Shown: positions 22,901 to 34,592 of the stretch, in pieces | How positions within the stretch are numbered: the stretch's first letter is position 1 | How the letters are laid out: each line of letters begins with the position of its first letter | From: Patiria pectinifera | Lineage: Eukaryota > Echinodermata > Asteroidea > Valvatida > Asterinidae | Reading direction: 5' to 3' | DNA: 64,000 nucleotides | Assembly: GCA_029964075.1 (NCBI GenBank) | Contig: CM057138.1 | Span: forward strand, 11,836,932-11,900,931 | The notes under the pieces: model-generated | Database searches by the model: none | What the model was told of the DNA's origin: nothing | Seen by the model: only the letters and a program-made list of their open reading frames with translations | Translations under genes and position numbers: made by a program

Positions 22901-25900
22901 AAAAGTAATTGGAGCGACCCAAATACACATTTCAGACTGGTTTCTGACAGATGAGCGGTTTAACTAGACTCTGAAGTCAAGCATCAATCTTTCAACGTAG
23001 TCACTCGAAAAACCCAGTTTATAATCTTCTAGCTGCCATGTGTCCTTGACTTGATTGATTGATACTCAGCAAAATTTGTTGCGTCACAGCAAATTTTCGC
23101 ATTGCAAATTCACAAAAAGTCAAACACTTTTCAACTCGGGTGTTTTTATTGCTGAGAAAGTTTCATGACGTCAAATTCACTTCGCAAACACATGAATTAC
23201 GAACCGGCCTTCAATTAATGTTTCAAACATTCAACTTCTCGTAAATGTGATTAACATCTTCAGAATAATTTGGTGCAGCCCAACTCATGAACCTCAGTCT
23301 GAAACAGGTTTATTTGAGTTTCAAGAGTTAGGATCAAAAGATCAAATCTCGTCTGGTATGGCTGGTTATGCAATGTAAATGAAGAAGTATTAAACCAACA
23401 TTTATAAGGAGACAGTAAGCTGGACGATGTTCGGTGCTGTTACTGTTTTCAGGATGATGGTTGATATTGCCATCTACTTGGCAATAATTTACATTTTCGT
23501 AATGTCTCTTTATCAAATTGCTGTCATGAGAAGCCTAGTTCTATATTTTTCTCTTCTTATCAGCGAACCCAGCAACATGAATTATTAAACAGAAAAAAAT
23601 GAAAGTCTTTCGTATAGGTTAAAAAAAACCACTTTAATTTATTGGGAAATGAAGTTGCTACAAACATGGTTACAATAGTAGGATGTTAACGAGATGGCTG
23701 AGTTCTGAGTTAGAACAATTGACCTATCGCCGTTTAGACAACCCTATCCAGTTTGTTAGTGAAATTATTGTACACGTGCGCATGACTGATTACTAGCTAC
23801 TGTTAGCTAAAAACTCAAGTTGTGTTAGATTCCAGTTCCAATGTTGCTAATTATATGCTTGATGGCCAGAAGGCATTGTATAATATACAAATATTGAGTG
23901 GCTCAGCGTGGAATGGGAGGAATATTATCGCAAGGTAAAATCTGGACTTTTCTTCGCCTCGTGAAATGGAAAAGTCCAGATTTTACCGAGCGATAATATT
24001 CCTCCCATTTCACAATTTAAAGCCTCTCAATATTTGTTTTATATAACTGACATATAGATCCTTGTCATTTTGATGTACATGTATTTGAACTTTTATTTCA
24101 TTACAGAACTGGAGGAAAATGTATTTCTCTCATGAAACCACCCCTTCACGAACATGTTTGAACCCAACGCTGTAGCGCCCGCTCTTTGGAACAATACGTG
24201 TTACGCGCAACGCTGAACACACACACACACCAGCATGCATTTGCACACAAATACCGCGTCATGATCCTAACTGTTCAATAGTATTTTCCATTCCCCATGG
24301 GCAGATAGTACTTTTTGAGCTGCGGCGTGAATGGGAGCAATAAGGAATGTCACGTGATGTGAGTTCCACCAATCAAATGACAAGGATTTATATGTCAGTT
24401 ATATAAACTGAACTGACTTGACACTAACATACCAAATGTAATTTTTGTTCGCTAAGTTTTGTTTTTCTCACATGTTGCGCATTCTTCGTCCATTTGTATG
24501 TCTTGTAATTGGACAATAGTTCGCAAGCTGTGTTGACCCAATTCTAACGCGATTCTACAGCAATAGGCCAATTAGACAAACTCGCAGACACTTGTATTGG
24601 AGACACTTGTATTGATTGCTTTCATGCATTTATTACGATTAGTTGAAGCCAGACAAGAGCAAGATGCAGCCAGACTGCAGGAGTTGGAATCCCAACTTCA
24701 GGAAAGGTCGAAGGTGGGTATTTTGAATGATGTGCTTTATTAAAAAATAAAATATAAATTGTTTCAGAAAAATAGCAGTACTTTGTACTTGCACTTAAAG
24801 AGGTTGTGGAATGCTCGAAGACATTTCCGTCATTTTTCGGGTATATGTAGCCTAAGGTGTGATGAAATAAAAACGACTATTGTTTCTGTCCTGAAATGAG
24901 TACAAAGGGTACTTTTGAGAGCTATTTTTCAGGTCCAGTTTCGACCCCCACGTGCAACTGTGTAAAAGTTGTCGTTGCGGGCAGCAAACAAAACACAGTA
25001 AATCGTGATGTAATAAACAGGACTCGTGTATGCTACTGTGCATCGGGAGTCCTGTTTATTACGTCACGATTTACTGTGTTTTGTTTGCTGCCCGCAACGA
25101 CGACTTTTACACAGTTGCACGTTCGGGTCGAAACTGGACCTGAAAAACAGCTCTCAAAAGTACCTTTTGTACTCATTTCATGACAGAAACAATAGTCGTT
25201 TTTATTTCATCACACCTTAGGCTACATATACCCGAAAAATGACGGAAATGTCTTCGAGCATTCCAAAACCTCTTTAAATTGCTTGCATGCTATGGTAGAT
25301 TTTTGCCTGTCATGATTACATATAGGCCCCTAGCAGTTTTCTAAATCGAGTGCATATGTTTGCATTTGGTTGACTCGTCTGTAATATTGTCGTTGTTTTT
25401 TCTGCTGACAGGATCTTCAGAGTGTTTCCAGCAAACTGGACCGTGCTGAGTCTGAAAGCCAGGAATCACACAGGACCATCGGTAGGCTGAAGACGGAGTT
25501 AGCCAAACTACAGTTGTCAAGTGAGAGAGGTCAGTCTGAACGAGGTCAATATGGTTTTATATGTCATTGTATTCTCATCTCCCTCCTTCCAGTCCGAGTA
25601 TCACCCGTTATCCACGGAGCCCAGACTCCTGTCTGACGTCTGATATATCAAAGCATGCAGATTTATGCGATATCGCTCCTCAGCCAATCGGAGTCAACTT
25701 GACTAAATCTTGACATCATTTCATTCCCAAATCAGGACTATACGTTTGATTGGTCAATTCGAATGCAGTGTTTTGTAATGCAACAACAGCCGGGCGCGTT
25801 ATCACGTAACATGATAACAAAGTGCGTGACGCAGGGCTTTTTAATCCATTGTCTATGACGCGCAATGGGTGAATGGCATTCGCCATGGGTCTATTACATA

Positions 25901-28900
25901 GACTACCCTCCTCCCTGACCTGAACTCAATGTCATAGTTCTGTTACCAGTCAAAATCTTTATGTCACACTTTTTAACAATCTGTTTTATTAACCATGTTC
26001 TGCTGTACAATTAGTGATGTGCATTTTCAAATAATTTAGTATGTGATTATTCTAACTTGGATGTCATTGAATTTTCAAAACCACTGATCAAGTTTTACAT
26101 CCAGATCAGGATTTGTGTGCATCTGCGCCTTTCAAAATTGACACTGAGCTTATTTTATTAAAACGGTATTAAGATCATCGTCAATTATTTTATTGATACA
26201 TTTTTTGCGATAGAAGATTGGCTTTTATTTGACAAATTTTAAAGAAGCAAGATTAGAAAGGTTTCTCCTCATGGACGCTCTTCAATCACGCGTGTAAATT
26301 GAGTTTTGACAAGACTGGCATATGAAACCATGCTTGTTTTAAGTTATTCAATTTATTTGAATAACAAAATCATGACCATTAAAATGGTTTGAAGATTTAG
26401 GGTGTGCTAAATCAAGACAAAAAGAGTTTACTTTTTAAATGTGCTTAATTGTTTGGCTCTCATTTTGCGGAGCAGGTTTTAATTTTTAACAATTGTCTTC
26501 CATTTGAATACCTTCCAAATTCTCTTACTTAATTTTGGGCTCGAAAGTCTATTTTTAATTGAAAAATTGGGAAAGTGATTACTTGGTGTTTGATGCCCGC
26601 ACTGCTGTTTGAGATGTTTGTATTTTTTATTGATGTATGTTGGTGTGTGTTTATTGCTTCAGCCTCTGTGGATAAGATGGTAGCCATGGAGACTCAATTG
26701 ACCAATCAGCTTGCAGAGATGGAGAAACGACTGAATGATGCAAGACGTGAACAGGCCAAAGCTGGTAATATTAAGAATACGTCAGCTCATTCTTCCATTT
26801 GCATTTTGCCATACATGTACCAGTAACTAGTCTGCTATGTAATGCACTGCTCTCTCATCAAAGACCATGTGCGTATTGGAGCATTTGTCTTCAGTGTAAT
26901 GATAATTTAACCAATCAAGCTTTCGAGCTCATTGGCTTTCCCTGGCTTAATTATTTGCTTTCATGTTTTTGAAGATAAAAACTTACTTAGATTTGGTAAT
27001 CTCGTGTGAAATCCTGTTATATTTAAATTTCTGAAAACTGAACAAAGAAATTGATTGGAGTGGGGTTGAACCTGCGACCTCCGGATTACCATTCCAATGC
27101 TCTACCCAATAAGCTACCGTCCCAGGCCTACATGCTGGAGTTCCCCATTTTATCAGTGTTTTTGCTCAAGGGGCACTAGTAAGAAGCCATAACTCTGTAT
27201 ATGCCATGTAGCAAGGGATCACACCCGAAACCATGATGCTAGCAACAATAGCAATGCTATACAAGCCTGAAAAACAGCCTTTTGTTTCTCAGAAAGTGTG
27301 ATAAGTTTTTCCTTTTCACTGCTTAGCAGTGTGACACATTTTTCAGATATGTAGTTTTATTCTGAGCACCATTTGAACATTAAAGGGACTGACTTTAAGC
27401 TAATTTGTCTTGAGCAAATGCCTGTATTTATGTCCAGTTTTCAAACATTCAGGAGTTTGACTCATTTTGTGTGTGTTCGTATCTTCTCCAGTTGTTTCTT
27501 TGAGGCAACTTGAACGACAGATGACACGTGAGCGGGAGAGATCCGCTCAGATGCTGCAGACCCAGGAGGAACAACTGCAGTTGGAAATGGATAGAATCAC
27601 AGCCCTGCTAAAAGAGGCTGACAAAGACAGGAACCTCCTCATGGTAAGTTTGTATGGACCCCTTGAAAACTTAACCCTTAGCAGTGACCGAGAGAAAGAT
27701 AGATCACTATACCTCAATCATATTCGTGATCAAGAGCCGATTTCCCACTGGGCCGTTCACCATCATATGCCAGCCACTATTTTTGCTGTTAACCAAGTTC
27801 CGCAAGCGAGTAGTCATGCACAGGTTAAATACCCATGCGCTTAACAAAGCAGCCGTGGAACTATCGCCTCCGGAACTAGTTTGTCAACTTCCAATAGCTC
27901 AGGGAGCTTATACCATCTATAACCACCCTCAAACCATTTTATATTTGAATACCGGCACTTGCCTATCATTGCTGCCGTATGCCTGGCATCTTTGCACATA
28001 TTTGGTTTCAACAACATTATTTGCTGGAAGAGTCCATAGGATCAAGACAAGAAAGATTCATGGGTCAGTGAGGCGGTACTTTCCTGGCTGTAATTCCTTG
28101 GTGACAATATTTCAAATTGCCAACTGTGATTTTGTGTGTATTGGGTTGTTAGTCCCGGCCTGAAAAAAAGGAACGTCCCCTAAATGTACTTAACTCTCTT
28201 GTCCTTCCTAAAGTCTAAAAAACATCACAGAACTTCTTTGCAGTATCTGATGGAATCCCCTTCCACCAGGCTGTGTATTTCCGAGTGTTCTGTATTTTAG
28301 ACTTGAAAAGGTCCACTTCATGGTAAAACTGACCCTCCCCTTTCCACCAGGGTGACACCGACCCTGCTTATGTACCTTCACTTCGCTTTGGGAATTTAGT
28401 CCATTACAAGCAGCACAGCGCCCGATTTCACAAAGCGCTGCGACGCGTCGCAACTCGAGTTACGACGTGTAACACGTTGCAACTCGCGACATGTCGTATC
28501 ATCCATTTCACGAAAGTTGCGATGTGTTGAACACGTCGTAAGTTCCTTGACAACGGCTTAAAACACATCGCAAGTTAAGATGTGTCTAGTGGTCATCGCA
28601 AAATAAGAAGAGTCATTTTCTAAGCCAGTTTTATGCCTTAAACATTACATATATGAGATTATAGTACCGAGGGGATGTGTGTAAAGTCGTAAATAGAAAA
28701 TTCATTGACTAATTATGAGTTAGACCGGAATATTAGAGTTGAAATTTCAAAGTAGCTATACAGTCCAATGAGAGCTTGTTTTCCTTCAAAATTGCATCGC
28801 ACGGCCGCCATTTTGTTTCACGTTTAAACAAATTTCGAGCAGAGATCCGATGACTCTTTGTTGAATATCAGACGACTATTTACTGTACGCTGACATGATA

Positions 28901-30053
28901 CATAAAACAGTCACCTAGTTGTGCTATAAATACCCTTACGACGCGTCGCACTTACGACATGTTTTGTGAAATGGATCGCGGGACGCGTCGCAGCTGCGTC
29001 GTATCGTAGAGATACGACGCGTTGCATTGCTGCGATGCATCGTAAGTTACGAAGAGTTTGATGAAATAGGGTGCAGGCTTTTGAATATTCCTTCTTTTCC
29101 TACTTTTTCCTGTTTTTGTTGCCCTCAACTCTGAAAAATGCAATACACACTGTCATGTGTAAATCACACAATGAAGGACTTGAGTGCAGGAGTACTGCAA
29201 CTCTACTTACAAGAGCTTAGTTGAGGATGGAGCACAAATGTTGTAGGTACAACCAAATAAGTCCTATGATGCTGTGGCAATGGGTGGGTATCAACGAACA
29301 AAACTACACCTAAAGGCCCACAAAAGTCCTACCTTTCATCCTGATTTTGTCCACTGAAGTCCTACTTTCGTCCTTTTTGGATGGAAGATTTTGATCCTGC
29401 TGTTCTCTTACTTTTCAGACGGGTCTGCTTGAAAGCCTTGGTGCACAAAAAGCTTGCTGTTTAACCTTTATGAACGTTGTGTTGTTTCTTCGAATACCAG
29501 GCAACGTTGAAGCAAGAAGGCCTTGTTGGTCAGTACAAGGCACAGCGGGCCACAGCACGGAGACTCGACAGTGAGATGGATGAATCAACCCAGACACCAG
29601 CCAATCAGGATGTCGCAAAACAAGAGCAGGTCAAGGGTCAACCAGCACACCATGCCAAACCAAAAGGTAATGATGTCATTTGTAACAGGATAACAGAAGT
29701 CTTGTTCTGGTTTGTCTTATGAAATGCTGGCTATTCTAAAGAAATTGAGCACGAATAATAGGTAAACGAATATCATTCTTTTAAAACAAGACCATATTTA
29801 TTGGAAAATGACAGAGTTTAGGACAATATCTCCTAGTTTGTTTTTTCATATACACTGTGTTTGTAGTTTAGACTTTAGTTTTGCCTTCATAATTTCTTGA
29901 ATATGGTACCTAATGGCTTTTTTGTCAATATTGTCTTTTGCCAATACAGCTCCCTTGAGTGCAATCCTCACTGATCTTCAGTCACTTACAGCTCAAGTCT
30001 TGGCAGATGAAGATGTCGATGACAGTGATGTTGAGAACAATGACAAAGGATAG
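16988..30053 (+). CDS. CCHCR1: CCHCR1 orthologue, copy B (thirteen C-terminal exons)
   Basis: Exons are 16988-17040, 17424-17511, 19588-19698, 20509-20615, 20710-20822, 21523-21634, 22347-22450, 24643-24713, 25412-25529, 26663-26764, 27492-27643, 29501-29666 and 29950-30053. They sum to 1401 bases (466 codons plus stop) in one continuous frame with GT-AG borders. The order of landmarks follows human CCHCR1 as I recall it: WREKVFELLVQLKSQE, a heptad-rich stretch, ISFAVGRIEILKGLIARKDA, then the LNDARREQAKA-VVSLRQLE segment and the LTDLQSLTAQVL tail. Human CCHCR1 is about 780 residues, so the N-terminal 40% or so is missing, presumably beyond the contig start at 16730. The predicted product is a cytoplasmic coiled-coil rod of centrosomes/P-bodies (family knowledge). 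Copy A differs by only a few residues (for example K/E, A/T and I/M substitutions). Confidence 0.88.
18000..18400 (-). mobile_element. Tc1/mariner-like transposase fragment in CCHCR1-B intron
   Basis: The minus strand encodes WNDFPRHLNLTPCDCFW followed by GRYLKNKVLSSPVSSLQDL, which matches the region around the last catalytic Asp (LTPCD-x-F-x-W-x-x-x-K) of mariner-type DDE transposases. Upstream parts are scrambled by frame changes. No terminal repeats were found, so this is a dead fragment. Confidence 0.55.
20916..20986 (+). CDS. CCHCR1: Duplicated CCHCR1-B exon, candidate alternative exon
   Basis: Just 94 bases after the exon ending at 20822 lies a second copy of its 3' half plus the donor site. 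An acceptor (TCTCCGTCAG) at 20915 keeps entry phase 2, and the donor after 20986 keeps exit phase 1. It reads SLICRLRSVDQRISFAVGRI against SLVCRLGSFDQRISFAVGRI in the main exon. It is 42 bases (14 codons) shorter. Splicing in either exon, but not both, preserves the frame. It may be a mutually exclusive exon or a decaying duplicate. Confidence 0.45.
21656..21735. repeat. Two 41-bp direct repeats
   Basis: The unit containing ATGATATTCTATTCATGTTT occurs twice in tandem in the copy-B intron. The corresponding copy-A intron (54-620) is largely non-homologous here. Confidence 0.6.
21935..22104. repeat. 28-bp minisatellite, six units, copy B only
   Basis: The unit starts TGCATGCGCATGACACATGC and has a 28-base period. 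The fifth unit is altered (ACATGCTACAG). The unit is rich in self-complementary TGCGCA/CATG and alternating purine-pyrimidine steps. The minus-strand open frames across it are repeat artefacts. Confidence 0.85.
22478..22847. mobile_element. Foldback MITE, GGGTGAGT-ended family (copy B allele)
   Basis: Same element and position as 789-1129. It keeps about 33 more bases in the left arm (CGGATCACAAAAAAGTTCAG), so copy A has lost part of the arm or copy B has gained it. Confidence 0.55.
23881..24408. repeat. Paired foldback repeats (copy B allele)
   Basis: Same two nested inverted structures as 2201-2726, with a few indels such as an expanded CA run at about 24220. Confidence 0.55.
24795..25278. 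repeat. Near-perfect ~480 bp palindrome (copy B allele)
   Basis: Same palindrome as 3115-3597. Its ends are TTAAAGAGGTTGTGG and CCAAAACCTCTTTAA. Arm identity looks higher than 95% by eye. Confidence 0.75.
27052..27123 (-). other. tRNA-Thr(GGU)-like sequence (copy B allele)
   Basis: Minus-strand A box TAGCTTATTGGGTAGAGC, anticodon loop ATGGTAA (GGT) and B box GGTCGCAGGTTCAACCCC. Here the B box is closer to consensus than in copy A, but the anticodon stem has a mismatch. It is probably the head of an old SINE. Confidence 0.5.
28415..29075. mobile_element. TIR element with CGACGCGTCG arrays (copy B allele)
   Basis: Same structure as 7740-8395. Several CpG sites differ from copy A by C/T or G/A changes, as expected from methylated-CpG decay. 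Confidence 0.5.
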
Positions 30054-30201
30054 GCGATTCACCTCACGAAGGGACACTATTCTTCTACACGTATCATTAA
30101 TAATGTCTTGTTGGTCCAGAAGTACATTGCTATGGAGACAATTTGGGTTTAAAAATCCACAAACATGCAAAAATATTTTTTCCCATTCGCCCAAATTGAT
30201 G

Positions 30202-30207
30202 AATAAA
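30202..30207 (+). terminator. Poly(A) signal of CCHCR1 copy B
   Basis: AATAAA about 150 bases after the stop, in the same place as in copy A. Confidence 0.55.
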
Positions 30208-30524
30208 TTAGTAATTGGTGTATCAAACATTCAGATTGTGTCTTTTGAGTCATTTTGTGTCTTTCACTGACGAACACATTCAGCCAACATGATGAACTAC
30301 ACAATACCTACCCTACCCCCATCCCTCAGCATCCCTAGCACTAGTCTCCCACCAGTCAGAAATTCACCGCACTTCATACTCGATACACAGCCCTTTACCC
30401 TCAGTATTGCCACCTAACTCAAATTCCGAACCTACACCCCTTGGAACCCATCCCCACTCACTCAGCGACCCAAGTGGCTGCTTGATTCGGGTCCGATGAC
30501 GCACCTGCCATACATCTTAACTGT

Positions 30525-31225
30525 TCATGCAACTAGTGTGCTCATTCGTTGTCTAATTCCCCGCATCACCCTTCATCGTCCTCACCATAGTCTTGATTGG
30601 CCTCCCTGTGCTTGGTTTCCCGTGCTTAGGTTCCCACAGGATGACCCGACTTGCTACAGCTCTGGGTCTCTCTCTGACCTTCTCCGAGACCATTGGCAGG
30701 TTGACGTAGAGCTCGGTGTTTGTCATATGAGCCTTCCAGCTAATGTTCTGTGCCATCCTGAGTATCCGGGTGTAGCACCCATCGAGTGACTTGGCCTGGG
30801 CTGCTGTGGGAGTCCACGTCTCGCAACCGCTGAGAAGAATCGTTGCAATTGCCGCTTGGAAGTATCTCGGTTGAGCTTCTTTGACAGGATGACCAGATTT
30901 TCTTCATGTTGTGAAGTGCTTTCCAAGCCAAAGCCTTCCGCACCTTGATGTCCTCAGTACTTTGCATCCTGGCGCAAGATACATGCATCCTGGCGCCAAG
31001 ATACATGAAGTCATTCGTGAGCTTGAGAGACACACCTCCGTTGGTCCTCAGAGCATCATGTTCGCCAATGTTGAAACACCATGTACATGTTGTACTCGGT
31101 TTTCTTGGTGTTGAGGTTCAGCTCGACACTCCGTCTCCACTCTGCTCAGCAGCTCCTGGGCCTCTCTGATCTGGTCTGATAGCAGGGCTATGTCATCCGC
31201 TAAAATCAAGCTAGATCATCCCCAC
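30525..31225 (-). mobile_element. Degenerate LINE reverse-transcriptase remnant (copy B allele)
   Basis: Allele of the remnant at 10400-11100, with the same minus-strand fragments (ADDIALLSDQIREAQELL, NISWKAHMTNTELYVNLP) in disrupted frames. Confidence 0.65.
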
Positions 31226-31478
31226 TATCCCCACATGCCCGGCTCTGGCAACTTTGCAGCCCAGTCCTCATCCAGCCGCATTCTTCACTGCATGAAACGT
31301 CCGTTGAAGGGTACCGCAACTGTTGGTTTTGAAAATTGTGTCTTTAACTTGGCAAAAAGTAAAACACTCCATGATAGGTCTCATGGTGCCCACTAGTCCA
31401 TATCCACTTGATATTTAATAGTACATGCACAACATTTAATTTGAGCGTCATGGCAAGTATTCTGCATGCGGTCTCTGG

Positions 31479-31624
31479 CAGTAGCGTAGCCAGGAATTTG
31501 TCAGGGGGGGGGGGGCGTCATTTAGATCAATGATAATTTTTTTAGAAACTCAAAATCTCAGTGGGGGCAACTGGGGGAGGGCGACAAGGTTTCATGGGGG
31601 GGGGCTGTTGCCCCCACGCCCCCC
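31479..31624. mobile_element. CAGTAGCGTAGCCAGG-type short element, only in copy B
   Basis: It starts CAGTAGCGTAGCCAGG, contains G-runs and ends in a C-run (GCCCCCACGCCCCCC), so the ends can pair. Copy A lacks it (TCTCTGGAGAGATAGCTG). A related start, CAGTGGCGTCACCAGAC, with a G-run occurs at 41309. It is a non-autonomous DNA-transposon-like repeat of uncertain family. Confidence 0.55.
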
Positions 31625-32661
31625 GATAGCTGTCACTGTTGTACGTCTAAGGTGTTTGCGCTCAAAGGATGTTTGCTCTTCTGATAATTTGGTCCCCCAG
31701 TTCCAATCAATCCATTTTCATCCAAGGAATCCAAGCTGTAGAGGGGAAGCCTTCTTAAGGATTAATGTACTCGCGGATTAAAAAACACATTTCACTAGAA
31801 AAAAAAGAACACTTATTATAACTCTTTTAAGTTTATCGTAGCATGCAGGCTGTCCGATGAGCTATTGAGTCTATTCGAAGCTTGAGACTGATTGTTGGGT
31901 AGAGTGGTCTTTCCATTTTTGACCTTCCATCGACATTGCTGCAGAGTTGCAATCTGGGTTTCAGCGTTGCAATGCCTTTTGCCCGTGGGCCACCTCTTTT
32001 ATGCCATTCATGAATAGTATCTTATGCACTGGATGTTGTTGCGACTTACTACTGATCGAGGCATGCTATCAGTACGACTCTGCAGACATGTCTGAGATGG
32101 TCTCAACAAGCTTTCTGTGCAGTTGAAAGCATTTTTGCCCTGGACCGTTTTGTGAATCTAAACCATTGTGGGTTCCCGGCAATTCTTCGACTTTATTTGT
32201 GTTTGCAGCTGTAGACAGGGAACAGACAACGGAACTGTCATGGACAGAGCACCATTAAAGATTTATGTTAAAATATTGACAGTACTTTTTGGCAGACAAG
32301 GTGATGGAAAATTTGCAAGTTTTGGAAAACGTTAAGATTTATTGAAAATCGTTAAAAGTACCGAAAGACGCACCATTTTTTTTATAGTCCTTTTTATACA
32401 ACTCGGCAGAACGTCCTTAATGCCCGGTGAACTTAAGGGCCCCGAGAATTTTTTGAATTCTAGATGCTCTGTGGTGCGATCTGAAGCAATTTCTGACCAA
32501 TACCAATGTTTTTTGAGGAAAAGATGATGGTGTACTCATTGCCTGCCTTTATTGCGACGTCACATAAAAAAATGGTTTCTTTTATTTTGATAGAGTTGCT
32601 CCACTGCTAAACATTTCCCCAGAAAATCAGACAGTTAAATGTCTAAAGCCCATCTCAGCTA

Positions 32662-33132
32662 GGGGTGCAACCCTGCAAAAAAAATCCCATAGACACTAGT
32701 GCTAAATGCGCATAATTCAAAATTCTTTTAAAAATACTCAGAACTCTCACAGGTATTCAAGCTGCACAGAAAAATGATGATCAATGTGTCATCTTTTATT
32801 TTTTTTTTCATTTTTGGGTGGGCTGACTATTGACTTTTCGAGATATTCTCACCCAAAGAAGACGACCCCTATTTTCCCCAAAGCGGAAAAGTAGCCATAT
32901 TGAAAAACGACCCCTCCACAACATGGCAAAATAGCGCCACTTTCGAGCCCAATAACATCCAAAATGCTCAGAATTGGAAGCCCCAAGTCCGGACCAGAGG
33001 TTCATTACCATATCTCTTCAATTCCCCAATTTTATGGCTCTCAAACCTCTCTAATATAGAATATTTTGAGGGTGTAACTTTTTTTCATGAGCTCGGCGGA
33101 CGGATTTTTGGCTTATTTACAGGTGTGCAGCC
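32662..33132. mobile_element. 471-bp TIR element flanked by CTA, only in copy B
   Basis: The empty site in copy A reads CAGCTAGAGAAA. In copy B, CTA is found on both sides (32659-32661 and 33133-33135). The ends GGGGTGCAACCCTG and CAGGTGTGCAGCC are imperfect inverted repeats. A 3-base target duplication and G-rich ends suggest a PIF/Harbinger-type MITE. It is non-coding. Confidence 0.6.
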
Positions 33133-34592
33133 CTAAAGAAATTATGGTTAAGTGAGATTATAAGGGCAATGCGCTTTTGGAATAATAGTTTGCCATTTCC
33201 ACTCCAGTGGCCGATGTCAAGTGTGCAGTTTCAAAAGTTGTACAAAGCACCGATTTTCTTGGTTTTCAGCGCACATGCATAGGCCTACACTCCCAGCGAC
33301 CAGCGGGCCAACGAGCAACTTATTTCCAGATAATAATTCATGAGAAAATAAAACTTTTGGCCATATTATGAATCGGAATTTAACAAGTCGCTGTGAGAGT
33401 AAGTCACTTGGCCCCACTGTATATAGTCTCCACTAATTCACCCATGACTTCGTTGTCGATTTTGTATTCCAAAGTCACGAGTGCGCCCTCATTAAGTTAT
33501 GTTTTGTAGTTGGCTAGAGTCCAATCTGACTTTGACAATCACACGGCTACTTCCGCCTTGGTGTTCTCAGCATTTGTTTTCCTATGCACCATCCAAACCA
33601 CTGCAAATTTTGGATCGGGACCGAGAATGAATTGCCATTAAGAAGGAGCATATACCTCTGCCGATTTCAGGAACACGGTAATAATGAATTTACTTTTTTT
33701 TCGACTTGAACAAGTTATACATAATGGGCCAAGGCCAATACAGAAACACAGAAAGCTAGAGGCTGTTAAGCTAGATACTTAACTTATGAACTTTAAAGTT
33801 TAACTTTTTATGTTGATGAAAATATAGAAATCAAGACACTCCAACTTTTCTTCAATGAGTTAAGCCAGCGCATGAAAGCGTGAGTCCAGGGTTCCTTAAT
33901 GTACAGACGTGTGTGATTATGTCCCCCGTCTTTACAGTTTGTTTTCACGATTTCAATACAATCAAATTTATTGCATGGAGACAAAATTAAAACAGAATCA
34001 AATCCGAAAAATGTGATTTTTTGAAGGATTCGTAGTGTAGCATACAATTACTGAAATGTGAGCTCAATTTGGAATTCATCAGCTCAGAAATACTCCAAGT
34101 ATGCGTGCTCTGCATTTTTATGTTTCATTAATTCTTGACTTGTGTAGGCATAAATTCATTCTTACTGACTAAAATGTGTACGTACCAAATGCATGCTTCT
34201 TGCAGCTTTCAAATGTTGTTTGCGAGTATCTTGAAATTTTAGCCAACAAGTAAACTACACTGTATATATTTTGGTTAACAATAATCTTAAGTAAACGTCC
34301 TTCATATGGGCCTTGTTTTGCACTTTTTCGATTTTTTTCCCACAATCACATCTAATAAATATGTGAAAAGGTGGATTTTTTATTGCATACTTCACCTATT
34401 TGCAGTAAAGTGGCAGTTGTTCATCTATTTTTGGGATACGAGGGTTGAAAGGTCGAGGTGAATAGGCCTAATATCAATCGACTCACTGAAGTGATGCTTG
34501 GTCGGTAGGCTGTTTCTATGGATCATTCAATGGCAAGCCGCACTGCAGTGCTTTCACTTGTACTGGCCACGTTGGTTCGGGATTGAAAACCA
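33133..34592. other. Non-coding stretch shared with copy A
   Basis: It aligns with 12552-14204 apart from the copy-A minisatellite. No gene is supported. Confidence 0.45.
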
